From Chryseobacterium sp. Leaf405 (GTDB lineage Bacteria > Bacteroidota > Bacteroidia > Flavobacteriales > Weeksellaceae), in the NCBI RefSeq assembly GCF_001425355.1, contig NZ_LMQN01000002.1, forward strand, positions 53,100-117,099: DNA of 64,000 nt, in the 5' to 3' direction. Both the position numbers and the translations under genes were made by a program. The notes under the pieces are model-generated. The model was given only the letters and a program-made list of their open reading frames with translations. It did no database searches and was not told where the DNA came from. Below are positions 8,870 to 18,890 of this stretch, piece by piece (position 1 is the first letter of the stretch; each line of letters begins with the position of its first letter).

Positions 8870-11721
8870 GTTTTTATTCCAAAATATTCGTTCTTTTATG
8901 CTTTTGCTCACAGTTTCTGCATTCTCAATCTAAGGAAATGCAATTCCTGAGCGGAACAGATTCTGAGCATACCAAAGAATGGGATTTTTGGATAAACGGC
9001 GGACGAAAATCTGGAAGCTGGAATAAAATTCAGGTTCCTTCCCAATGGGAACAGCAGGGATTTGGCTCGTACAACTACGGAAGAGATTACGTCACCTACG
9101 GCAAAAATTTCAAATTTAATGATGAAATAGGTCTTTACAAACACAAATTTCAAGTCCCCAATTCCTGGAAAGGAAAATCCATCAACATCGTTTTTGAAGG
9201 TTCGATGACCGATACCGAAGTGAAAATCAATAGAAAATTGGTGGGAGCAATTCATCAGGGTGCTTTTTATGAATTCAAATATGATATTTCCGATAAAGTT
9301 CAATTCGGAAAAGAAAATATTCTGGAAGTCAAAGTTTCAAAAATGTCGGCTGATAAATCGGTCAACAACGCAGAACGTCTGGCAGATTACTGGATTTTAG
9401 GCGGAATTTTCAGACCGGTTTATTTGGAAGCCCATCCAAAAGAATACATTTCATCGACGTCAATCGATGCCAAAGCAGACGGAACTTTCCGTTCTAATAT
9501 TCATTTAAAAGGAGTCAATTCTGTCAACAATTTGAAGGTTGAATTATTCGATATTAAAAATAATTTAATTGGCGAATCTCAGGTTCAAATTCAGAAAGGA
9601 GATACTTTAAAACAGATTCAATTCTCCGTCAAAAATCCAAAACTCTGGACAGCCGAAACGCCTAATTTATACAAAGCTAAATTCAGCTTAAATAAAAACA
9701 GAAAAAATATCTTCCATACTGAAGAAAAATTCGGTTTCCGAACGATTGAAATCCGCAAAGGCGACGGAATTTACATAAACGGAACCAAAATCAAAATGAA
9801 AGGTATAAACCGTCACGTTTGGTGGCCGGAAACCGGACGTGCTGTTACAGAAAACATCGATTTAATGGACGTTCAGCTCATCAAGGAAATGAATATGAAT
9901 GCCGTTCGCTGTTCGCATTATCCGCCCAATAAATCATTTTTAAAAATTTGCGATTCGCTCGGTTTATATGTTTTGGATGAATTGGCGAGTTGGCAAAAAA
10001 AATACAGCACTGAAGTTGGTAAAAAGCTCGTGAAAGAAATGGTTACGAGAGATGCCAATCATCCGTCAATCATTTTTTGGAGTAACGGAAACGAGGGCGG
10101 ACATAATTTCGATTTGGATGCAGAATATGCAAAATATGACTTGTCCAACCGTCCCGTCATTCACGCGCATCACAAGCCTGGAAATGCTTTCAACGGCATC
10201 GACTGCAATCATTACGAAGATTATTACAGCACCAAAAAAATTCTTGAAGGAGAAAATATTTATATGCCGACCGAATTTTTACACGCACAGGACGACGGCG
10301 GTGGCGGAACTTCTCTGGCCGATTATTGGGAACTTCATTGGAATTCCAAGAAAGGTGCGGGCGGTTTTCTTTGGGCTTTTGTAGATGAAGGTTTGGTGCG
10401 AACGGATTTCAAAAATCAGATTGATGTCAATGCCATCAACGCTCCCGACGGAGTTTTGGGTCCACATCGCGAAAAGGAGGGAAGTTTTTATGCCATTCGG
10501 GAAATTTACAGTCCGGTAAAAATTGATTTGAAAACGTTGCCGGATGATTTTAACGGAACAATTTCTGTTGAAAACCGTTATCATTTTACGAACTTAAATG
10601 AATGTCAGTTTGAATGGAAACTAGTCAAATTCAAAACACCATTTTCTTCTGAATCAGGTTTTGATATCATTAAAACAGGAAAATCAGAATCGCCAAATAT
10701 TAAACCAACTGAAAAAGGAAATATTAACTTAAATCTTCCAATCAACTGGAGAGAAAGTGAAGGTTTAATGCTAACTGCAACAGACAAATTCGGAAAAGAA
10801 ATTTACACTTGGACTTGGAAAATTGCTTTAAATGAAAAATTATCGACACAATTTTCGAAATCTTTAATCAAAAAATTTCCGGTTTCTGTCGCTGAAAATG
10901 ATTCATTATTTATTCTAAAATCAGAAGAAAAAGAATTTTCAATTGGTAAAAAAGATGGCTTATTAAAATCAGTGATTGTCGATAAAAAAGGCAAGAAAAT
11001 GTCCTTCAAAAACGGACCGGTTTTCGTAAACGGAACAATGGAATTATCTTCTATAAAATCTTTTGTAGAAGGACAAAATCAACTCATTGAAGCAAAGTAT
11101 AAAAACGGAAATAAATTCATTTGGAAACTGAATCCCAACGGAATTTTAGAATTGAATTATGAATATTCGCTTGCTGGAGATTATCAGTTTGCAGGTGTAA
11201 GTTTTGATTATTCTGAAAATTATGTCATCGGCGCAAAATGGCTGGGCAAAGGTCCTTATCACGTTTGGAAAAACCGTTTACAAGGACAGACTTATAATGT
11301 TTGGCAAAATTTAAAAAACTCAACCCGAACTGGTTTTTCTCCGTGGATTTATCCTGAATTTAAAGGTTATTTTGATGATATTTCGTGGTTGCAGTTGAAT
11401 ACAGCGGAAGGAAAAATTACAGTCGGAACAGAAGAAGAAAAAATGTTCGTTAGACTTTTTGATTTTTATGGAATTTACGGTGCGGAAGGCTATCCGAAAT
11501 TACCAAGCGGAAATATTTCTTTCCTCGATGCTATTCCACCTTTGGGAACGGTCTTGGCGTTTAATATTAATAATGATACCTCGACTTTGGGTCTTGAAAG
11601 TGAACCGAATCATCTTAATGGAACGTTTAAAAGAACCTTATATTTCTACTTTGGATTGCCGGATTTGGGCGATGAAAATAAGCAGTTTTCTATGCCGAAA
11701 GAAAATATTTTAACCGATTGA
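8866..11721 (+). CDS. GH2 glycosidase, probable secreted beta-galactosidase
   Basis: The 951-aa protein has a signal peptide (to about residue 20), a jelly-roll sugar-binding domain, an immunoglobulin-like domain and a TIM barrel in LacZ order. Catalytic acid/base Glu410 lies in SNGNEGG and the nucleophile is probably Glu470 in MPTEFLHAQ. The C-terminal 300 residues form the LacZ small-chain-like beta-sandwich. In an RG-I locus it would trim galactose (or arabinopyranose) side chains from the outside. Specificity among GH2 activities cannot be set from sequence. The start overlaps the GH28 stop (ATGA), and the next gene begins 2 bp after its stop. Confidence 0.88.
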   Translation: MSFYSKIFVLLCFCSQFLHSQSKEMQFLSGTDSEHTKEWDFWINGGRKSGSWNKIQVPSQWEQQGFGSYNYGRDYVTYGKNFKFNDEIGLYKHKFQVPNSWKGKSINIVFEGSMTDTEVKINRKLVGAIHQGAFYEFKYDISDKVQFGKENILEVKVSKMSADKSVNNAERLADYWILGGIFRPVYLEAHPKEYISSTSIDAKADGTFRSNIHLKGVNSVNNLKVELFDIKNNLIGESQVQIQKGDTLKQIQFSVKNPKLWTAETPNLYKAKFSLNKNRKNIFHTEEKFGFRTIEIRKGDGIYINGTKIKMKGINRHVWWPETGRAVTENIDLMDVQLIKEMNMNAVRCSHYPPNKSFLKICDSLGLYVLDELASWQKKYSTEVGKKLVKEMVTRDANHPSIIFWSNGNEGGHNFDLDAEYAKYDLSNRPVIHAHHKPGNAFNGIDCNHYEDYYSTKKILEGENIYMPTEFLHAQDDGGGGTSLADYWELHWNSKKGAGGFLWAFVDEGLVRTDFKNQIDVNAINAPDGVLGPHREKEGSFYAIREIYSPVKIDLKTLPDDFNGTISVENRYHFTNLNECQFEWKLVKFKTPFSSESGFDIIKTGKSESPNIKPTEKGNINLNLPINWRESEGLMLTATDKFGKEIYTWTWKIALNEKLSTQFSKSLIKKFPVSVAENDSLFILKSEEKEFSIGKKDGLLKSVIVDKKGKKMSFKNGPVFVNGTMELSSIKSFVEGQNQLIEAKYKNGNKFIWKLNPNGILELNYEYSLAGDYQFAGVSFDYSENYVIGAKWLGKGPYHVWKNRLQGQTYNVWQNLKNSTRTGFSPWIYPEFKGYFDDISWLQLNTAEGKITVGTEEEKMFVRLFDFYGIYGAEGYPKLPSGNISFLDAIPPLGTVLAFNINNDTSTLGLESEPNHLNGTFKRTLYFYFGLPDLGDENKQFSMPKENILTD

Positions 11722-11723
11722 TA

Positions 11724-13046
11724 ATGAAGAATATTGTAATCTTTTTATCGCTTTTCATTTGTTCGGTTCTTCTCGGACAGCAAACCAGTTTCAAATTTGA
11801 TTTTGGTGGTGAAAGAGTTGAAGAAGGTTTCATTCCAATTAACTCAACTTCTAAATTCGACAGAAAAACTGGTTACGGATTTATGGATATTTCCGGTTTA
11901 AAATCTATTGACAACGGCGGAAATGCTTTGAAAAGAGATTTTATTACAAGCGATAAACCGTTCTATTTTTCGGTGGTTCTTCCTGAAGGAAATTATAATA
12001 TTCAATTAAATCTTGGCGATTCTAAAGGAACTTCCGAAACAACCGTTCGTGTAGAAAATCGCCGTCTGATGCTGAATGATGTTAAAACAAAACAAGGCGA
12101 AATCGTTGAAAAACAAATTACCGTTCACGTCAAAGACAGCATTATCCGAAATCAGAATGGAACTCAAATAGGAATTGTAAAATTAAAACCAAGGGAAACA
12201 AAATATCTTCATTGGGATAATATGCTGACCATTGAGTTTAATGACAAAGCACCGAAAGTTTGTTCAGTCATTATTCAACCCAACAAAACGGCAAAAACCA
12301 TTTATCTGACGGGCGATTCAACCGTTGTTGATGCGCAGTACGAACCCTGGGCGTCCTGGGGACAGATGTTACCGTACTTTTTCGTTCCAAATGAAGTCGT
12401 GATTGCCAATTACGCCGAAAGTGGAGAAACTTTAAAAGCATTCGAAGACCGCCACAGAATCGATAAAATATGGAATAAAATAAAATCGGGAGATTATCTG
12501 TTCATTCAGTTCGGGCACAACGACCAAAAAGCTGGCAACAGTATAAAATCCGGTTACAGAAAACGATTAAAAGAATGGATTTTAAAAGCTAAAAGTTTAG
12601 ACGCAATTCCAGTTTTAGTCACTTCTATGAACCGCAGAGTTTTTGATGAAAATAATAAAATCGTCAATACTTTAGATGATTTTCCTGATGCAGTGCGGGA
12701 AATTGCGAAAGAAGAAAAAGTTGATTTAATCGATTTAAATGCTTTAAGCAAAACTTTATTTGAAGCGATGGGACCGGAAAATGCAAAGAAAGCATTCGTA
12801 CATTATCAAGCCAATTCATATCCGAATCAAAAAACTGCTTTGGCTGATGATACGCATTTTAATCCTTATGGCGCTTATGAATTGGCACAATGTGTAGTGA
12901 AATCTATAGTTGACCAAAATTTACCTTTGAAGAAATATATTTCCAAAAATTATAAAAATTTTAATCCCAATAAACCCGATGCCATCAAAGATTTTCACTG
13001 GCCGGAAAGCATTTATATGGAATCTTTGAAACCTGATGGGAATTAG
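11724..13046 (+). CDS. Rhamnogalacturonan acetylesterase, CE12-type, two-domain
   Basis: The secreted SGNH esterase has about 440 aa. The frame opens at a TTG at 11718, but the ATG at 11724 directly after the GH2 stop is the better start. After the signal peptide there is a beta-sandwich domain of about 170 residues (FKFDFGG, ETTVRVENRRL), as in two-domain Bacteroidota homologues. The SGNH core follows: GDST with Ser near 199, GHND near 264-267, and DDTHFNPYG with Asp/His near 376-378. It should remove acetyl groups from galacturonate in RG-I, opening the backbone to the lyase and hydrolases. A second, single-domain CE12-type gene lies at 18891. Confidence 0.88.
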   Translation: MKNIVIFLSLFICSVLLGQQTSFKFDFGGERVEEGFIPINSTSKFDRKTGYGFMDISGLKSIDNGGNALKRDFITSDKPFYFSVVLPEGNYNIQLNLGDSKGTSETTVRVENRRLMLNDVKTKQGEIVEKQITVHVKDSIIRNQNGTQIGIVKLKPRETKYLHWDNMLTIEFNDKAPKVCSVIIQPNKTAKTIYLTGDSTVVDAQYEPWASWGQMLPYFFVPNEVVIANYAESGETLKAFEDRHRIDKIWNKIKSGDYLFIQFGHNDQKAGNSIKSGYRKRLKEWILKAKSLDAIPVLVTSMNRRVFDENNKIVNTLDDFPDAVREIAKEEKVDLIDLNALSKTLFEAMGPENAKKAFVHYQANSYPNQKTALADDTHFNPYGAYELAQCVVKSIVDQNLPLKKYISKNYKNFNPNKPDAIKDFHWPESIYMESLKPDGN

Positions 13047-13071
13047 AATGTATTGTAATCAAAATGTGCAG

Positions 13072-13146
13072 TTTGTCATTCTGAATGAAACGAAGTGGAA
13101 TGAAGAATCTCACATTGCTAGATTTCTCGTCCCTCGAAATGACAAA
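13072..13146. repeat. Imperfect palindromic repeat inside the operon
   Basis: The ends TTTGTCATT (13072-13080) and AATGACAAA (13138-13146) are perfect complements, with GAATGAAGAATCTC and AGATTTCTCG in between. This resembles the GTCATT...AGAATCTC repeat family widespread in Bacteroidota, as I recall it. It separates the esterase gene from the GH106 gene and touches the upstream ATG of the GH106 frame. Confidence 0.65.
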
Positions 13147-13166
13147 TGTTAAAAATTGATTTAATA

Positions 13167-15941
13167 ATGAATATCAAAAATATCATAAAACTCAGCGTTC
13201 TCTGTTTTGCCTTCGGAAACCTTTCCGCACAGAATCCGTGGCCACAAACTACCGAGACCGCAAAACCGTGGACACGCTGGTGGTGGATGGGAAGTGCCGT
13301 TGACGAAAAAGGTTTAGATAAGCAATTGACAACTCTTTCAAAATCTGGATTTGGCGGTGTGGAAATTGTTCCTGTTTACGGCGCAAAAGGTTTTGAAAAA
13401 CAGTACATCAATTACCTTTCTCCGGAATGGATGAAAATGCTCCGGTTTACGACCGACAAAGCCAAAAGTCTGAATATGGGCGTTGATATGGCAGTCGGAA
13501 CAGGCTGGCCAATCGGTGGACCGCAAGTGGATGAAGAGAATGCGGCGACCAAAATGGTTGTTCAGACATACGAAATTCAACCGAATGAAAAGTTTTCAGA
13601 GAAAATTGTTCTGAAAGATGAAAAACAGAAGAATTTAAAAACGATAAAACTCGATATTGTAACCGCTTACAATGAAAAAAATGAAGCGGTAGTTTTAACA
13701 GATAAAATCAATGCAGACGGAACTTTAAACTGGAAACCAACCTTTGGGAAATGGACTATCTATGCGATTTTTGTGGGTAAAACCTTTCAAAAAGTAAAAC
13801 GTGCTGCTCCCGGTGGAGAAGGCTACACTTTGGACCATTTTTCACCAACTGCGACAAAAGATTATCTGAAAACTTTTGATAAGGCATTTGGCAATTCAAA
13901 TTATGGAATCCGTTCTTTTTTCAATGACAGCTATGAAGTGTACAATGCCGACTGGACGCCGGATTTTTTAATTGAATTTAAGAAAAGACGTGGCTATGAT
14001 TTAAGTCCGTACATCAAATATCTGGTGAGCGATGAAGAAAGTGAAACTGCAGGAAGAATAAAATCTGATTACAGAGAAACGCTGAGTGATTTAGTTTTGA
14101 ATCGTTTTGCGCAGGATTTTACGAATTGGGCGAACTCCAAAAACTCCAAAAATACCAATCAGGCACACGGTTCGCCGGGGAATTTACTGGATTTATATGC
14201 AGCAGTCGATATTCCCGAATCGGAAACTTTTGGAAGCACGCCTTTTGATGTTGTCGGTTTGAAAAGAGATACCGCAGACATTCAGAAAGCCGATATTCCG
14301 GACATTAATATGTTGAAATTTGCTTCGTCGGCAGCGAATGTGACGGGGAAAAAATTAATTTCAAACGAAACTTTTACGTGGCTGACAGAACATTTCAAAA
14401 CCTCGTGGTCACAGGCAAAACCGGAAGTGGAGCAGGTTTTTTTATCGGGAATCAATCACGTTTTTTATCACGGAACGACGTACACTCCGGCTGATGTGAA
14501 ATTTCCGGGCTGGCTGTTTTATGCATCCACCAATTTCGTTCCCGAAAACAGTTTATGGTCACATTTGGAAGGGTTAAATTCCTACGTTGCCAGAACTCAA
14601 AGTGTTTTGCAAAGCGGAAAATCGGATAATGAGCTATTGGTTTACTGGCCTGTTTACGACCAATGGGCAAGTCCGAAAGGAAAAGATATGGCTTTCAAAA
14701 TTCATAATATTGAAAAATGGCTGCAGCCGACCGAGTTTCATAAAAACCTCGACAGATTGGGCAAATCCGGATATTCTCTGGATATGGTTTCGGATAAAAT
14801 GATTGGCGAGGCGAAGTTGGATAATCAAAATATTCAGGTTTCAAAAGAGGGTGGTTCTTATAAAGTTTTAATTGTTCCTCAACTGAGTTATTTTTCCGAA
14901 TCGACTTTGAAAAATATTTTAAATTTAGCTCAGAATGGCGCTTCTGTGATTTTTCAAAGCGAACCAAAAGATGTTAAGGGATTTTTTGAGTCTGAAAAAA
15001 GAAGAAATGAGTTACAATCTTTGTGGAAATCAATTCCTTTTCAGCAAAATGGAAATTTGAAAACAGCAGCATTCGGAAAAGGGAAAATTATCCTGAGTTC
15101 TGATGTCGAAAACGGCTTGGAATATTTAAAAATAGAAAGAGAAAAATTAACTGATATCGGATTGAAATTTGTCAGAAGACAGTTCAACGGCGGAAAATAT
15201 TATTACATCGTCAATCACACTTCGAAAGACATTAATCAAAATATTCCATTAAATTATATCGGAAAACAGGTCGTTTTAATGAATCCCGAAAATGGTAATT
15301 TTGGAATTGCCGAAACTCAGAATAATTCAGTTAAAGTTCAACTGAAATCAGGCGAATCTTTAATTATCAAAACTACTGAAACCCCGGATAATTCAATTTC
15401 AAAATGGAAATATATTGAGAAAGCTGAAGCTCCAATCGTTTTAAATCAACCTTGGCAATTAACTTTTAAAGAAGGCGGTCCCGAACTTCCGAAATCAAGA
15501 ACTTTAACAAAACTTCAACCTTGGACGAATTTCACAGAAGATGCTTCAACACAAAGTTTTTCCGGAACCGGAGTTTATACAAGCACTTTTAATGTAAAGA
15601 AAAATAAAGCTGATGATTATCTTTTGAAGTTCGATAAACTCTACGAAAGTGCAACGGTTATTGTCAACGGAAAAGAAGTCGGAATTGTCTGGAGCAATCC
15701 ATTTGAAATCAATGTAGGGAAATTTCTTGAAAAAGGAAAAAATACAATTCAAATCGAGGTTTCAAACCTAATGGCCAACCGAATCCGATATATGGACCAA
15801 AATAAAATCGAATGGAGAAATTATCACGAAATCAACTTTGTGAATATTAACTATAAACCTTTTGATGCATCTAATTGGAAAGTTCAGCCTTCCGGTTTGG
15901 ATGGCGAAATTCAATTAATCCCAATTCATTATTCAAAATAA
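13167..15941 (+). CDS. GH106 alpha-L-rhamnosidase
   Basis: The protein has about 924 aa and a signal peptide (to about SAQNPWP). GH106 hallmarks are the opening PWTRWWWMGSAVD, GGVEIVPVYG, the MAVGTGWPIGGP block and YHGTTYTP, followed by a C-terminal beta-sandwich (YESATVIVNGKEVG). The enzyme inverts alpha-L-rhamnosidic linkages and would release rhamnose from RG oligosaccharides for the downstream rhamnose pathway. The open frame starts at 13146 inside the palindromic repeat, but the ATG at 13167 gives the better signal peptide. It is in the same orientation as its neighbours and is followed after 9 bp by the DUF4350-like gene. Confidence 0.9.
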   Translation: MNIKNIIKLSVLCFAFGNLSAQNPWPQTTETAKPWTRWWWMGSAVDEKGLDKQLTTLSKSGFGGVEIVPVYGAKGFEKQYINYLSPEWMKMLRFTTDKAKSLNMGVDMAVGTGWPIGGPQVDEENAATKMVVQTYEIQPNEKFSEKIVLKDEKQKNLKTIKLDIVTAYNEKNEAVVLTDKINADGTLNWKPTFGKWTIYAIFVGKTFQKVKRAAPGGEGYTLDHFSPTATKDYLKTFDKAFGNSNYGIRSFFNDSYEVYNADWTPDFLIEFKKRRGYDLSPYIKYLVSDEESETAGRIKSDYRETLSDLVLNRFAQDFTNWANSKNSKNTNQAHGSPGNLLDLYAAVDIPESETFGSTPFDVVGLKRDTADIQKADIPDINMLKFASSAANVTGKKLISNETFTWLTEHFKTSWSQAKPEVEQVFLSGINHVFYHGTTYTPADVKFPGWLFYASTNFVPENSLWSHLEGLNSYVARTQSVLQSGKSDNELLVYWPVYDQWASPKGKDMAFKIHNIEKWLQPTEFHKNLDRLGKSGYSLDMVSDKMIGEAKLDNQNIQVSKEGGSYKVLIVPQLSYFSESTLKNILNLAQNGASVIFQSEPKDVKGFFESEKRRNELQSLWKSIPFQQNGNLKTAAFGKGKIILSSDVENGLEYLKIEREKLTDIGLKFVRRQFNGGKYYYIVNHTSKDINQNIPLNYIGKQVVLMNPENGNFGIAETQNNSVKVQLKSGESLIIKTTETPDNSISKWKYIEKAEAPIVLNQPWQLTFKEGGPELPKSRTLTKLQPWTNFTEDASTQSFSGTGVYTSTFNVKKNKADDYLLKFDKLYESATVIVNGKEVGIVWSNPFEINVGKFLEKGKNTIQIEVSNLMANRIRYMDQNKIEWRNYHEINFVNINYKPFDASNWKVQPSGLDGEIQLIPIHYSK

Positions 15942-15950
15942 AAATTAATT

Positions 15951-16754
15951 ATGACTAAAAATATCATAAAATCATTCGCTTTAGGAACTTTGCTGACCGT
16001 TAGTTTTGCTAATGCTCAACAGAAACCAAAAGTTGTTTTAGATAATTATTTCAACAACGAAAAAAGAGAAAATAAAGAAACCAAAGCCTTGGAATCTTGG
16101 CATTATACGTGGAATGACACCACCAACGGAGGATTTTCTTTATTAGGAGAAATCTTCCAAAAACAAGGTGCAGAAATCACTACATTGACTACAGCTCCAG
16201 CAAAAAATGATTTGAAAAACGCTAATATTTATATTATCGTTGATGCCGATATTGACAAAGAAGCATACGGCGGAAAAGCTAATTTAGTCGATGCAAAATC
16301 TATTAAAAACCTTGTAAAATGGGTTGAAAAAGGAGGTGTTTTAGTTTTATTAAGCAACGACAAGGGGAATTCTGAGTTTGAAAATTTCAATAAATTGGCG
16401 GAAAAATTCGGAATTCATTTCAATGAAGATAGTTACAACCGAGTTCAGAAAAAGGAATTTGAACAAGGAAAAGTGATGGTTCCGGCAGGAAATGAAATTT
16501 TCTCGCAACAGAAATTATATATGAAGGAAGTGGCGACGATTTCCGTGAATAGCCCAGCGAAAGAATTACTCTCTGCGGAAGGTAAAAATATCGCTGCCAT
16601 TGCAAAAATAGGTAAAGGAACTGTCTTCGCATTGGGCGATCCGTGGTGTTATAACGAGTATATCGACGGCAAAAAATTACCCTCAGATTTTACGAATTAT
16701 CAGGGAACTGAAGAATGGGTGAAGTGGTTATTGAAGCAGGTTTCTGTAAAATAA
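15951..16754 (+). CDS. DUF4350-like periplasmic protein (GATase-like fold)
   Basis: The 267-aa secreted protein has a signal peptide to about residue 23 (FANAQQ). The body looks like a flavodoxin/glutamine-amidotransferase-like sandwich: IYIIVDADI, KGGVLVLLSND and GKGTVFALGDPWCYNEY. This matches proteins annotated DUF4350-like that occur beside or fused to GH105 unsaturated rhamnogalacturonyl hydrolases in Bacteroidota. No catalytic Cys-His-Glu triad is evident, so a carbohydrate-related accessory role is more likely than an amidotransferase. It begins 9 bp after the GH106 gene and is followed by a dispersed repeat. Confidence 0.6.
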   Translation: MTKNIIKSFALGTLLTVSFANAQQKPKVVLDNYFNNEKRENKETKALESWHYTWNDTTNGGFSLLGEIFQKQGAEITTLTTAPAKNDLKNANIYIIVDADIDKEAYGGKANLVDAKSIKNLVKWVEKGGVLVLLSNDKGNSEFENFNKLAEKFGIHFNEDSYNRVQKKEFEQGKVMVPAGNEIFSQQKLYMKEVATISVNSPAKELLSAEGKNIAAIAKIGKGTVFALGDPWCYNEYIDGKKLPSDFTNYQGTEEWVKWLLKQVSVK

Positions 16755-16782
16755 GGCAGATCGTGCAATCGGTTGAGCAGCT

Positions 16783-16879
16783 TTTCCGCCTTCCACTCCC
16801 AATCTTTTTTGCATGATGATGTCAAATTAATTGAATCTGACGACCACGCAAAAAAGGATTTCCGTTCAAGTCGGGCTGC
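16783..16879. repeat. 97-bp dispersed repeat, copy 1
   Basis: The outer 31 bp on the left and 32 bp on the right are identical to the copy at 38449-38545, and the central 34 bp have diverged. The inner ends CTTTTTTGC and GCAAAAAAG can pair into a stem. Both copies have the same orientation and lie between genes of the pectin/rhamnose locus. Confidence 0.8.
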
Positions 16880-17002
16880 GAGAGATTCAATGTTAAAATT
16901 TTTGTCAAGATTTAAAATTTGATAAACCTAAAATTCAATAATAACAGGCTTTAGCCGAAACTTATAAAATACGATTTGCCATTCTTTCAATAATATAGAT
17001 TT

Positions 17003-18883
17003 ATGAAAATCAAATATATAGTAATCACATCCACGATATTGCTTTCACAGATATTTTCTGCTCAACGACAAATGGAATATTTGAAGCGTGGAATCATAGC
17101 TATTCCATCAGAAACTGGTGTGTTTATAAGTTGGAGATTGCTCGGAACTGAAGCTCAAAATACTCATTTTGATTTGTATCGAACTGAAAATCATCAGACT
17201 AAAAAACTTAATGAGAAACCGTTAATTCAGGAAACCAATTTTTTAGATAAAACTGCAGACAAAGGAAAAAATTATACCTATTTCGTCAAATCAAATACAA
17301 AGAATCAAGGTGTAGATAATGATTTTGCGAAATATACAGCCAATCAGAAACCCTATTTTTCAATTCCGTTAAAAACACCAATTGGCTATACTCCGAACGA
17401 TGCTTCTGTTGCAGATCTGGATGGTGACGGAGAATATGAAATCATCCTGCATCAGACGGGAAGGTCAAAAGACAACAGCCAAAAAGGAGAAACTGACCCG
17501 CCGATTATTCAGGCCTATAAAATGGATGGAAAGTTTTTGTGGGAAATTAATTTGGGCAAAAACATCAGGGAAGGAGCGCACTACACACAGTTTTTAGTCT
17601 ATGATTTAGACCAGGACGGAAAAGCAGAAATTGTAATGAAAACCGCCGATGGAAGCAAAGATGGAAAAGGAAAAATTATTGGTGATGCAACAAAAAATTA
17701 CGTGAACGAAAACGGAATGATTCTCTCCGGACCGGAATTTCTGACGGTTTTTAATGGCGAAACCGGCGAGGAAATTAATACGGTAAACTATCAGGTTCCA
17801 AGGTTTGCAGGTAGTTTAAATCCAACCGCAGAACAAATGACTGAAACGTGGGGCGATGCCAAAGGAAACCGGATAGATAGATTTTTAGGAGCAGTCGCCT
17901 ATCTTGATGGAAAAACGCCGAGCGTGATTCTATCGAGAGGTTACTATACCAGAACGGCGATTGCAGCCTGGGATTATAAAGATAAAAAACTTAGCCTTCG
18001 TTGGCTTTTCGATACGGAAAGTTCGGAAGAAAATAAAAAATACCGCGGACAGGGAAATCATAATCTGAGTATCGCAGATGTTGATAACGACGGAAAAGAC
18101 GAAATTATTTATGGCGCAATGACTGTTGATGACAATGGAAAAGTATTGAACAGTACAGGTTACGGTCATGGTGATGCTTTGCACGTTGGAGATTTAGACC
18201 CAAGCAATCCGGGATTGGAAATTTTTGATATTCAGGAAAGGTTTGATGATGCCGGAGCGCATTTCAGAGATGGAAAAACCGGAAATGTTCTTTGGAAATT
18301 ACCGTCAACAGTTTACAGTGCGGCGAGTAAATTTCAAGGTCCTGGAAGAGGTTTGTCTTTAAATATTGACGCTCGTTATGAAGGTTCAGAATCTTGGGCT
18401 GCCGGTGCCGGCCTGAAAGGTATTTATAATGCCAAAGGAAAAAAAATCAGTGAGAAAAATCCCCCTGCCAATATGGGAATTTATTGGGACGGTGATTTTT
18501 TAAGCGAAATTTTAGATGGCACTGTTATTTCAAAATGGGACTGGAAAAAAGAGAAAACCAATGTTATATTTGATGCCAAAGATTTTCAATGTGAATCGAA
18601 TAACGGAACCAAGAAAAATCCGTCTTTAGTGGCAGATTTATTTGGAGATTGGCGTGAAGAAGTGATGTACAGAACAGCCGATAATCAGGAATTGAGAATC
18701 TTCAGCACAACAATTCCGACAAAACATAGGTTGTATACTTTAATGCATAATCCGCAATATCGTTTAAGCATCGTTTGGCAAAATGTAGGTTACAATCAGC
18801 CTCCGCACACCGATTATTATTTGGATGAATCGATTAAGGAAATGCCAAAACCAAATATTACTACAGTTAATCCCAACAAATAA
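17003..18883 (+). CDS. PL11 rhamnogalacturonan lyase
   Basis: The 626-aa protein has a signal peptide (to about FSAQRQ), an N-terminal Fn3-like region (GVFISWRLLG) and an eight-bladed propeller. The propeller blades carry repeated Ca2+-binding motifs such as ADLDGDGEYEI, YDLDQDGKAEIV and ADVDNDGKDEI. MKTADGSKDG and GPGRGLSLNID are typical of the YesW/YesX PL11 family. It cleaves the rhamnose-galacturonate bond in RG-I by beta-elimination, leaving unsaturated galacturonyl ends that the GH105 enzyme downstream can remove. Whether it is endo or exo cannot be told from sequence. The next gene starts 7 bp after its stop. Confidence 0.92.
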   Translation: MKIKYIVITSTILLSQIFSAQRQMEYLKRGIIAIPSETGVFISWRLLGTEAQNTHFDLYRTENHQTKKLNEKPLIQETNFLDKTADKGKNYTYFVKSNTKNQGVDNDFAKYTANQKPYFSIPLKTPIGYTPNDASVADLDGDGEYEIILHQTGRSKDNSQKGETDPPIIQAYKMDGKFLWEINLGKNIREGAHYTQFLVYDLDQDGKAEIVMKTADGSKDGKGKIIGDATKNYVNENGMILSGPEFLTVFNGETGEEINTVNYQVPRFAGSLNPTAEQMTETWGDAKGNRIDRFLGAVAYLDGKTPSVILSRGYYTRTAIAAWDYKDKKLSLRWLFDTESSEENKKYRGQGNHNLSIADVDNDGKDEIIYGAMTVDDNGKVLNSTGYGHGDALHVGDLDPSNPGLEIFDIQERFDDAGAHFRDGKTGNVLWKLPSTVYSAASKFQGPGRGLSLNIDARYEGSESWAAGAGLKGIYNAKGKKISEKNPPANMGIYWDGDFLSEILDGTVISKWDWKKEKTNVIFDAKDFQCESNNGTKKNPSLVADLFGDWREEVMYRTADNQELRIFSTTIPTKHRLYTLMHNPQYRLSIVWQNVGYNQPPHTDYYLDESIKEMPKPNITTVNPNK

Positions 18884-18890
18884 ATTATTT

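Noticed and set aside
10052..10384. 110-aa ORF inside the GH2 gene
   Set aside because: Overlaps the well-supported GH2 catalytic domain in another frame and shows no coding features of its own.
16741..16822. Short minus-strand reading MQKRLGVEGGKAAQ in repeat copy 1 as a small gene
   Set aside because: The frame is not kept from an ATG in copy 2 and the conserved part is explained by the repeat ends.
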